From positions 33,781,501 to 33,845,500 of the forward strand of contig NC_073635.1 in the NCBI RefSeq assembly GCF_029407905.1: a DNA stretch of 64,000 bases, read 5' to 3'. A model generated the notes under the pieces. That model was not told where the DNA came from and did no database searches. It saw only the letters and a list, made by a program, of their open reading frames with translations. The DNA comes from Bubalus kerabau (lineage: Eukaryota > Chordata > Mammalia > Artiodactyla > Bovidae). Positions 51,301 to 63,300 of the stretch are shown here, in pieces (the first letter of the stretch is position 1; every line of letters starts with the position of its first letter). Position numbers and translations under genes: made by a program.

Positions 51301-54300
51301 TCAAAAAACCAAACCTGCAAAACTGTAAAACACAACTCTGTGAATTCTCTGAAAATTATCCAAAAGGCAAGGAAGATGATCAGTCTACTAAAACTCAGTA
51401 AGAGCATCAAGAGTCTGCATCACTTGAGCCATGACCCTCTCCCTCCCTTCCCCCACGGTAGCCTGGCCAGACAAAAGGTTGACTCCAAGCAGGTGTGGAC
51501 AGAAATATGGGACTACTGCTCCTCTCAGCTCTCAGTCAAGGGTTCCCATCTCACAGGAAGGGCAGCCCACCAGCATTTCTCATCCTTCCAACTCTGATTG
51601 AAGAGGCCAGATTTCTGATGGGTGTGGCCGAGATAGAGCTCCCTTTCCCCCAGGCAACTAACATTCACAGGACAGAGTTTCTACCCCGTGCACGACAGGC
51701 CAAGAACCCTGGGCCCTGGTCACTCTCACCACAACTCACTCGTAGGGCAGGGAATTTCTGGGAGAGTCAAGCCAAGAAGACTGGTGGCTTTGTGCTAGAC
51801 CACTAGCACAGAAATACTGGGTCCAAGATTTTACCAGTAGTAAAAAAGAGCTTCAAAACTCTTTCCCCAATAAGATGAATATTCAAAACAAAGTGGGGGA
51901 AAGTTCAAGTCTAAGGATACGCTCAAAAACAGTAGCCCTTCTTCATTAAGAGCAACAAACTAAATCATAGGCCAACTGATTTACCAGAGAGAACCAGGGA
52001 AAGAGATATATAAAGAACTGAATGAAAACCCTGAAGTTGCAAAGTACCAAAAACTCGAAAAATGTGTTAGAGAGGCTCAACAGTAGATTTGAACTGGAAG
52101 AAAAAAGGATTAGCAATCTTGAAGTTAGACCAATAGACAATAAGGGCCAGGCAGTGCTAGTGGTAAAGAACCCACCTGTTCATGCAGGAAATGTAAGAGA
52201 CGTGGGTTCAATCCCTGGATTGGGAAGATCCACTGGAGGAGGGCATGTCCATCCACTCCAGTATTCTTGCCTGGGAAATCCCATGGACAGAGGAGCCTGC
52301 TGGGCTACAGTCCATAGTGTCACAAAGAGTTGGACAATACTGAAGTGACTTAGCACAGCACAATTTGAAGACCAGAGATAAATGAGTGAAGAAAAATGAA
52401 CAGAGCATTAGAGAATGTGAGATGCCTTTCAGCACACCAACAGAAGCATGATGGGTATACCAGAACAAGAGGAGAAAACCAATGAAGCAGGAAAAAAAAT
52501 ATGCAAGGAAATAATAGCTGGAAAGTGTCAAATTAGTTGAAAGTAAAAATGCAATCCACAAAATGGAGCAAAGGATACACAAGTTACAGATAACAGAAGA
52601 TTTGTATCCAGAGTATCTAGAGAAGATTTATAACTCAACATAAAAAGACAAATGATCCAATTTTTTAAAATGTACAAAGGATTTTAATAGATGTTTATCC
52701 AGAGAAGATAGACAAATAACTAATAAATACATGCTCAACATCATTAATATTTAAACAAACAAAAAAATTGAAACCATGATGATATACAACTTCATACCCA
52801 TTGCATGCGTCCTCAGGCATGTCTGATTTTTTGTGCACTGATTGACTGCAACCTGCCAGGCTCCTCCGTCCATGGGATTCTCCAGGCAAGAATACTGGAG
52901 AGGGTTGTCATTTCCTTCTCCAAGGGATCTTCCCGACCCAGGGATGGAACTGGCCTCTCCTGCGTCTCCTGCACTGGCAGGCAAGTTCTTACCACTAGCA
53001 CCACCAGGGGAGCCCAGGCTACAGTCCAAAGGCTCGCAGAGTTGAACATGACTGAGCGACTGAGTAGGCATTGCACCTTTTAGTGAGTTCTAAATCAGGA
53101 GAAAACATAAATCAGGAAAATAAGTGAGCCTCAAATATATGGGTGTGCTACCTGAATTGGGGTTAGGGTCAGGGATTTACACTTAAAAATTTCTGTATCA
53201 ACCAGGACCACGTCCACCAATATTTATTGAGAATTTTTAAAAGTGTAAAGAAGATCTTAAGAAATTATCCTAATCTTGACATAATATTGACCCTTTAGAA
53301 TGAAATTTGTAAGTTTACAGCAGATTTAAGAATAGTTAAAAAGTAGGAAATTTTTTTTAGAAAATTCTATTTTAACTTCAAATTATCTGTTAGGTTTATT
53401 ATTTTAGTTATCCTGGAGAAGAAATAGTGTGAAAAATGTGATGACAAACATCCTTAAAATCCTCATCTTGCTACTTGGCGTCACTAATTGGATTGTGTTT
53501 AAAAAACTTCCTTTTTCTTAAAAAATATTTATTCTTATCTATTTATTTATTTGGCTCCACGGGGTCTTAGTTGTGGCATATGGGATCTAGTTCCCTGACC
53601 AGGACTTGAACCTGGCCCCGTGCATGGGGAGCACAAAGTCTTAGCCACTGGACCACCAGGGAAGTCCATGGACTTTCAATTTATAGATTCTGCTAGATGG
53701 TTTAGATGCATGTGATACTAGGCTTAATAATCACATTCACGTGCTCCTTGCAATGTATTTATTTGTTTCTAAATCTATCTTTGGAGGAAGTAAGAAAAGG
53801 GAAAAATATCACAATTGTGGTAGGCAAAGTAAGCATTGTTTTCACCGACAGAACACTTGAGAAATGTGACCAATCATTGATAAATATTTTTGGTGTCCAG
53901 TATGGGTACCTTTAATAAAAATAAATTTTAAAAATCTATGTTTCAGACTCTATAAAGATTAAAAAATAACTTTTTCACTTTTCAGATATGGTCTTGCAAA
54001 GTGGTTACACTACAGACTATTTGTTTCTTGGGAATTTTATATATACGGTAAGGTCATCCATGTAGATTATCACTTTTCCTAGTGTTTAATGAAACAAAGC
54101 ATTATAGGACAGTAGTGACTTTTCACAAAGGCACTGTTACAATGGTTGCATTATTTATGTTTCTAGAAACGTGAAATGCATATCCATTCGTTGTTGTTCA
54201 TACAGGGGGTGCTCTTCTGTGTCTTGTCATTACGTAACTTGCCGTGGTGATGGCTTCAAATCAGCCCCTGAAAGTCTACCTTTCACCATAACTCACCATT

Positions 54301-57300
54301 ATTTATTCAACTAGTCTCCAGTTAGTGGATGTGAAGGTTGTTTGGGATCCTTTGCCAGTATGAACAATGCTGCAAAGATGATCCTTTATGCCCATGAGTA
54401 ACTATATCTTAGAAGTAACTATATCTTCCAGAAGTGTAATTTCTGGATCAGAGGTATTGTGAATCTTGAAAAGCCTTGCCTGTTTATCCCCAGTAGAGTT
54501 GGCAGAAATTTAGTGATAGAAATATTTGCTTCCCCGCCGTAGTTCAAGGCCAGTGGGCGTGATCATGTCACACTTTCGGATCTAGTCAGCAAAATGATCG
54601 TCTTGCAGTTTTTGCTTTGAGGGTCAGCACAGTCACAAGAGATTACAATCCACTTTTAATCTGAGTCAGATCTTCCACACTGTTCATAAAGAATATAAAT
54701 AGAAGAGCTGAAGACACAAGCATGGATTTTCATTATATGGTACAGAGCTGCTAAATGAGGAACACTTATTGAAAAGTGTCGCATTTTCTCCATTACTAAA
54801 ATGCAGCAAAACCTTTAGCAACCTATTGACACCACAGCTCAGCAGACGTGGTGGAGAGCCAGGGGGTGAGGGTCAGGAAGCAGGTGTGGAGGTGCAGATG
54901 CTGATGGAAAGTTTTAATACTTTTTCTCCCATCTCTTTCCCTTCCCATTGCACCCGGCGCCTCACACAGTACGTTATTGTCACTGTTTGTCTGAAGGCTG
55001 GTTTGGAGACGATGTCTTGGAATAAAGTGAGTATTTGTTAAGATACTTCCTCAATCTAGTATGGTTGTTGGCACGCTGATGTCCTTCTTCAGCTTCAGAA
55101 AAGTAATAAGCATTTTTTGTTCTGGTCTCCACATTTTACTTCTTGTGTTACGTGTTTGAATGATGATTTAAACCAGAGGAAAGGCATGCTAGCCATCTAA
55201 TGGCTGTGGAATATTCATTTTCCTGCCTTACGTTTGAAACAGATTCAATTTATCATGACATTAATTGAGACCTTTAATTCACTATTATCCAAGTACAGAA
55301 TGATAAGAGAGAATTTAGCAAATACAGACAAAAAGGAAAATACATATTGCTTCTTCCTTTCAGTGTCAGTGATGTTGACATTTTGGCTTCTACTCTTTGT
55401 CTTTGTTCTATGTAGTCTCCCCCCACCCCTGTATTAAAACAAGATTATAATGTACCTAATATTTTACAAGTTGCTTTTTTTCACTTAATGACAGATCTTT
55501 AATATTTTTCCAAATTTTAAATTTTTATGCCTTATTAATTGATGGAATAATGTTTCAGCACATGGATGCTTGTTATTTGCATTACTTTATTCATTAAAAA
55601 ATTTTGCATTATTTTTAGAATAATTATTTTAACTTTAGTTACTGTAAATGATATATAATCAATAATGTTATCAATACAGATGTACTTATAGATATGAGTA
55701 GTGATTTCCTCAGGATACTATTACAAGTGTAATTTCTGATAAATTAAGCAGAATTTTAGTTTTTATGACATCAATAGTTTAAATAAGTTATATGTGTACC
55801 TGCTTATACATATTTACATCTATAAATAAGATGTGTCTCAAGTTGTACTCAAAAAGTTTCTGAGAGAAAATGAATTTTTATGTGTTTGTCACTTTTGAAG
55901 AACTAAGTTGATGCAGCCTATGATATATTCCCTTTCTGATGCAATCAATTCAGAGTTCTGACTGCCACCATCCCTACTGGACCCCAACACTAAGTTGGAA
56001 CCAAGGAGTTATGAGCAAAAATATTTTATTACAAATCATAAGGCAATCGAATTGTATTATACCATATTCATGGAGCATAGACACTTCTGTCATCTGCATA
56101 TACTGAACCTCATTTGTGAATAAGGCAATAGTTCAAGGCCAAAGCACACTTAGAACTACACACGGTGTCTCTTCCAGCCTAAGATGGATTGGGCTCCCGC
56201 CTTCCAGCTCACCTGGGGGCTAAGAAGGAGTGGGGATGGAGGCAGGAGAGAGAAGGGCCTATTTCTCACCTTTGTGCTGATGCTGCCCTGCCTATGGGGA
56301 GGGCCGAGGAGGCAGTGTCTTCACTGGGGAGGAGGGTGATGCTGGAAGTCACCGATCAGGTGCAGAAAGCAAGCAAGAGCAGAGCGACACAGAACACAGC
56401 TCTAAGCAGCAGTGGGGGCTGGCAGCCCCCAGAAAGTGATGATCCCAACAGATATTTGTCTGAAAATACTCTCGAAGCCACCCAGAAATACCTCACATTG
56501 CATATGATGTATGATGTCGACTCTAAGCGAACTCTTACAGGAAAACGCACTGCAGTTCTGAAGAGTTTGAAGTTCATAGCTTCAAACTGATCCTCTTCTC
56601 CATCAGCTGTGTTATCACGAGACAGAATTCTCAAGAGACCAGTTCTGTTTACTCTAATTGGAGAAAGAATGGTTTGGGTTACAGGTTATTTTTAAGGAGT
56701 GGGAAAAAATGCCTTTGAAAATGACTCCTAAACAAATAATATATACTCTGAGAAGTAGCACACTTGGGGTTTTTTCTCCATAGTTCTTGTTCAGAGATGA
56801 TTAAGTAATGAGCAACTGCTCATACTTAGTCATCTCTGAACAAAAAATATTGAGGAAAAGAACCAAAATCCTATTAGGATAGGAGGGCTTCCCAGGTGGC
56901 TCAGTGGTAAAGAATCCTCCCGCCAATTCAGGAGACACAGGAAGATCCCCTGGAGCAGGAAATTGCAACCCACTGGAGTATTCTTGCCTGGGAAATCCCA
57001 TGGACAGAAGAACCTGGTGGGCTACAGTATACAGGGTCTCAAAGAGTCTAACATGACTTGACAACTAAACAAAAACATTTAGGATGAGAACATTTGGTCT
57101 AGTCTAGCCAGTTGCCTTATTATGTGTAGATTACATCTTGGGCCTGCTCAGTTTACGTGGTGTACCCACTGTGGCCAAGGGTAGAGCATGGGTCTCCTAG
57201 TCGTTTTTCACTATTCCCCTGCTAACACCAGCTGCTCAAAGCAACAGATCACAGATCACAGAAGGGTCTACTATTTTAGCATCTATCATTGGAGAATCTG

Positions 57301-60300
57301 GTACCAGTTCCCAGACTTAGGCCTGGACAGTGGTCCTTCAGCTGAGGTCTTAGCCAGAATGGCATATACAGCTGATACGTACACAAAACCTACCAGTTCC
57401 GGTCAGTCTAAGGATCACAACTACTGCCATTGTTCCACAGTTATTCACATGGAGCAAGTATGATACATTCAAATTGTAAATACAATTTGTATTTAAATTT
57501 TTTTTTTTTTACTGTAAAGAACTTTGTATTAATAAACAGACAGAAGCCCAAGTCTCATTAAATCACCCACCAATTGTAGTGAACCACATCTATTGAGAGT
57601 TGATCTTTTTGCTGAAGACTCTCAACACCACTTGGCTTGGGTGAACAAGGTACAGTTGTTTTTGATACTTGAGTTCATAGCCAAGTATCCTGAGAAAGAT
57701 GTTAGGAAGTCTAAGATAGCAACAAATTGAAAAGTTATCAACTTCTTCCTATGAGAACTTACGGTTTGGACAAATGGATTTTGATAGTTGATTAATAGCG
57801 TTTTAAAAAATGTCCTTTTAAATAGAGGAGGCTGAAGTATTTCCATGCTGCTCTTCTGTCTGCAGTTCACCCATTTCGCCATTTGGGGCAGCATAATGAT
57901 TTGGCTGGGTTTTTTTGCGGTTTACTCCTCCCTCTGGCCCACTGTTCCTGTTGCTCCTGAGATGACAGGACAGGTGAGTGTGCTCTAAATCTCTCCCTCT
58001 CACTTTCGAAAGACAGTCTTGCCAGAAACTGGGTTTCTGTTTGACAGGATTTTTCTTTTAGCACTTTGAATTTATGGGCCCAATGTCTTCTAGCCCGTAC
58101 TGTTTCTGATGAGAAATCTGCTAGTGATCTCACTGATGATCCTTGTATGTGCTGATTTACTTCTCTCTTGCTGCTTTCAAGATTCTCTTTTTGCATTTTG
58201 AATGTTTCAATGAAGGTATTAAATTAAGTTAGTTAATACTATATTTAGGTTTTATATACCTGTTTATTTAATTGATTTAGTAGTTCTAGATTCATAGGAC
58301 TGCAGTCATATGGATTCATATCCATGCCTTTCCTGACATCTCCGGGTTGTTTTTTTCGTGGCGGGGAAGAAACTGAAAGCTGCTCTTGGCGCTCATTGTT
58401 GGCAAACTAAAAGATTCTTATTGAAATGTCCCTTATCTCTGCTTATTTGCAGGGCAGTATGGCTCTGGTGTGTCCACACTTTTGGCTGGGTTTTTTCATA
58501 GTCCCGATTGTGTGCCTGATTCAAAATGTAGCGTGGAAATCGTAAGTTGAAAAATGAAGTGGTAACCAGAGAATATATTATCATAGTTAATTATCCTTTA
58601 CAATTGTTATGGCTCTCAAATTAAACACTTAGTTTAATGCCACCCTGTGAATATTAAATGTCATGGAGCTTTTAAAGGAAGAAAATGCCCTTTGCTTTTT
58701 GCCACTGGAGATTTACCAGCAATCAATTTAGGAAAAAAAGATGGAACCAAGTGTATGAGAGGGAAATTTGGTAGAAATATTATAAGGTTCATAATTTTTT
58801 TCTGAAAAGAGGTCCATTTCTTCACTCTTTAGTGTGGAACTCTTATCTACTTTACAGGAAACAAAATGTGATACCAGATGATCACAGATTAAGAATTAAT
58901 GATAAAATAAGAACTAGAAGGGAAATATTGAAATTAGAAAGTCATTCTTTACTTTCAAAAAATTTGGCATAAGAGTCTTTCAAATCCAGTTCTCCCAGAA
59001 TATTTAAATATTAGATTGAAAAAGTGTTAGACATTCAGTCGTGTCTGACTCTGTTGCAATGCCATGGGCTGTAGCCCACCAGGCTTCTCTGCCCATGGGA
59101 TTCTCTAGGCAAGAATCTGGAGTGGTTTGCCATTTCCTTCTCCAGGGGATCTTCCTGACCCAGGAATCGAACCTGGGTCTCCAGCATGGTAGGCAGATTC
59201 GTTTATTGTCTGAGCCAATATTACTAGATTTGTTGTTTTTCAGTTGCTCAGTCATGTCTGACTTTTCACAACCCCATGTAGTATAGCATGCCAGGTGTCT
59301 TTGTCTTTCACCATCTCCCAGAGCTTTCTCAAACTCATGTCCATAGTGTCAGTGTTGGTCAATAATGTCATCCTCTGTCGTTCCCTTCTCCTCCTGCTTC
59401 AATCTTTCCCAGCATCAGGGTCTTTTCTAATGAGTCGGCACTTCACATCAGGTGGTCAAAGTATTGGAGCTTCAGTTTCAGCATCAGTCCTTCCAGTGTA
59501 CATTCAGGACTGATTTCCTTTAGGATGGACTGGTTGGATCTCCTTGCTGTCCAAAGGACTAAGAGTCTTCTCTAACACCACAGATCAAAAGCATCAATTC
59601 TTCTGCACTCAGCTTTCTTTATGGTCCAACTCACATCCATATATGACTACTGGAAAAACCATAGCTTTGACCAAATGGACCTTTGTCTGCAAAGTAATGT
59701 CTCTGCTTTTTAATATGTTGTCTAGGTTGGTCATAGCTTTTCTTCCAAGGAGCAAGCATCTTTAAATTTCATGGCTGCAGTCACCATCTGCAGTGATTTT
59801 GGAGCCCAAGAAAATGAAGTCTGACAGTTTCCATTGTTTCCCCATCTATTTGCCATGAAGTGATGGGACCAGATGCCAGGATCTTAGTTTTTGAATGTTG
59901 AGATTTAAACCAGTTTTTTCAGCCTCCTCTTTCACTTTCATCAAGAGGCTCTTTAGTTCCTCTTTGCTTTCTGCCATAAAGGTGGTGTCATCTGCATATC
60001 TGAAGTTGTTGGTAGTTCTGGCAATCTTGATTCCAGCTTTGCTTCATCCAGTCCAGCATTTCTCATGATGCACTCGGCATATAAATTAAGAAAGCAGGGT
60101 AACAATATATAGCCTTGATGTACTCCTTTCCCAATTTGAACCAGTTTGTTGTCCCATGTCTAGTTCTAACTGTTGCTTTTTGACCTGTACATAGGTTTCA
60201 CAGGAGGCAGGTAAGGTGTCTGGTATTCCCATCTCTTGAAGAATTTTCAACAGTTTGCTGTGATTCACAGAGTCAAAGGCTTTAGTGTAGTCAATAAAGC

Positions 60301-63300
60301 AGAAGTAGATGTTTTTCTGGGCTTCCCCAGTGGCTCAATGGGCAAAGAATCAGTTTGCAATGCAGGAGACACAGGAGATGCGGGTTTGATCCCTGGGTGG
60401 GGAAGATCCTCTAGAGAAGGAAATGGCAACCCATTCCAGTATCCTTGCCTGGAAAATCCCATGGATGGAGGAGCCTGGAAGGCTACAGTTGATAGAGTTG
60501 CTAAGAGTTGGACATGACTGAGCAACTTCACTCACTCAGTCACTCAGATGTTTTTCTGGAATTGTCTTGCTTTTTCTATGATCCAGTGGATGTTTCAGTT
60601 TGATATCTGGTTCATCTCAGTCGGTTCAGTTCAGTTCAGTCACTCAGTCGTGTCTGACTCTTTGTGACCCCGTGGACTGCAGCACACCAGGCCTCCCTGT
60701 CCATCACCAACTCCTGGAGCTTGCTCAAACTCATGTCCATGGAGTTGGTGATCCCATCCAACCACCTCATCCTCTGTTGTTACCTTCTGGTCCTGCCTTC
60801 AATCTTTCCCAGCATCAGGGTCTTTTCCAATGAGTCAGTTCTTCATATCAGGTGCCCAAAGTATTGGAGCTTCACTTTCAGCATCAGTCCTTCCAGTATA
60901 TATTCAGGACTGATTTCCTTTAGGATTGATTGGTTTGATCTCCTTGCAGTCCAAGGGACAGTCAAGAGTCTTCTCTAACACTACAGTTCAAAGCATCAAT
61001 TCTTTGGCACTCAGCCTTCTTTATGGTCCAACTCTCAAATTCATACATGACTACTGGAAAAACCATAGCTTTGACTATATGGACCTTTGTTGGTAAAGTA
61101 ATGTCTCTGCTTTTTAATATGCTGTCTAGGTTTGTCATAGCTTAACATCTGGGAATTCTCACTTCACATACTGTTGAAGCCTAGCTTGGAGAATTTTGAG
61201 CATTACTTTACTAGATTGTGAGATGAGTGCAATTGTGCAGTAGTTTGAACATTCTTTGGCATTGCCCTTTATTGGGACTGGAATGAACATTGACCTTTTC
61301 CCATCCTGTGGCCATTGCTGAGTTTCCCATATTTGCTGGCATGTTGAATGCAGCACTTTAACAACATCATCTTTAAGGATTTGAAGCAGCTCAGTTGGAA
61401 TTCCATCACTCCACTAGCTTTGTTCATAGTGATGCTTCCTAAGGCCCACTTGACTTCACACTCTAGGTGTCTGTCTCTAGGTGAGAGATCAAACCATCAT
61501 GGTTATCTGGGTTATGAAGATCTTTTTTGTATAGTTCTTCTGTGTATTCTTGCCACCTCTTAGTATCCTCTGCTTCTGTTATGTCCATACCATTTCTGTC
61601 CTTCATTGTGCCCATCTTTGCATAAGATGTTTCCTTAGTATCTCTGATTTTCTTGAAGAGATCTCTCATCTTTCCTATTCTAATGTTTCCCTCTATTTCT
61701 TTGCATTGATCACTGAGGAAGGCTTTCTTATCTCTCCTTGCTATTTTTTGGAACTCTGCATTCAGATGGGTATATCTTTCCTTTTCTCCTTTGCCTTTTG
61801 CTTCTCTTCTTTTCTCAGCTATTTGTGAGGCCTCCTCAGACAACCATTTTGCCTTTTTGCATTTCTTTTTCTTGGGGGTGGTGTTGATCACTGCCTCCTA
61901 TACAATGTCACAAATCTCCATCCATAGTTCTTCAGGTACTCTGTCTATCAGATCTAATCCCTTGAATCTATTTGCCACTTCCACTGTATAATCGTAAGGG
62001 ATTTGATTTAGATCACACGTGAATAGCCTAGTGGCTTTCCCTACTTTCTTCAATTTAAGTCCGAATTTTGCAATAAAGAATTCATGATCTGAGTTACAGT
62101 CAGCTCCTTGTTTTGTTTTTGCTGATTGTATAGAGCTTTCCATCCTCGGCTGTGAAGAATATAATCAATCTGATTTTGGTACTGACCATCTGGTGATGTA
62201 CATGTGTCAAGTCATCTCTTGTGTTGTTGGAAGAGGGTATTTGCTAGACTAGTGCATTCTCTTGGCAAAACACTGTTAGCCTTTGTCCTGCTTCATTTTG
62301 TACTCCAAGGCCAAACTTGCCTGTTACTCTGGGTATCTCTTGACTTCCTCCTTTTGCATTCCAGTCCCCTATGATGAAAAGGACATCTTTTTTTTTTTTT
62401 TTTTTTTTTGGTGTTAGTTCTAGAAGGTCTTACTAGAAGATCTGAATTTTTTTTTTTTACTAAGTCTAACAGAAAGGGGGTGGGGAAAAGACTACAGTGT
62501 TACAAATCCCTGTCTCCAATATTGAAGGTAATTTTAAATGTAAATGGAGAAGGAAATGGCAACCCAGTCCAGTGTTCTTGCCTGGAAAATCCCATGGATG
62601 GAGGAGCCTGGTAGGCTTACAGTTCATGGGATTGCAAAGAGTCGGACACGACTGAGCAACTTCACTTTCACTTTAAATGTTAAAGAACTCATGAAATTAA
62701 AAAAAATGTTTTTTTAATATTTATTTGTTTATCTGGCTGCTGCTGCCGCTACTACTGCTGCTAAGTCACTTCAGTCGTGTCCGACTCTGTGTGACCCCAT
62801 AGACGGCAGCCCACCAGGCTCCCCTGTCCTTGGGATTCTCCAGGCAAGAACATGGGACTGGGTTGCCATTTCCTTCTCCAATGTATGAAAGTGAAAAGTG
62901 AAAAGTGAAAGTGAAGTCGCTCAGTTGTATCCGACTCTTTGCAACCCCATGGACTGCAGCCTACCAGGCTCCACCATCCATGGGATTTTCCAGGCAAGCG
63001 TACTGGAGTGGAGTGCCATTGGCTGCATTGGGTCTTAATTATGGCACGCAGGATCTTAGATGTATCATGTGAGATCTTTCGTTGTGGCACGTGGATTCTT
63101 TAGTTGTGGCACACAGGCTCAGTATTTGTGGTGTGCAGGCTCAGCCCATACTCAGAAATATCTAGGCTTTCACAGAAAGTCAGCAGTGTTTGAAGTGGCT
63201 GGTTGCTAATTCACATTGTCCACCTCTGGAATGCTCTCAGGGCTTCCCAGTTGGCACAGTGGTAAAGAATACACCTGCCAGTGCTGGAGACATAAGAGAT

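Larger units (their letters stand above)
59230..62445 (-). mobile_element. Long BovB LINE, antisense, interrupted twice
   Basis: From the 3' end at 59230 through the reverse transcriptase (61150-61460) and the endonuclease-RT linker (minus frame 61463-61891 with KCKKAKWLSEEASQIAEKRR) into the endonuclease (about 61900-62445). Interrupted by Bov-tA (60321-60545) and a second BovB end (60613-61148). Frames are broken and the 5' end is missing; T-runs at 62388-62410 and 62448-62459 mark its left-over edge. Confidence 0.9.

Noticed and set aside
56189..56590. 133-codon plus frame as a possible gene
   Set aside because: No recognisable family, no conserved motif, overlaps an equal frame on the other strand, lies within an intron.
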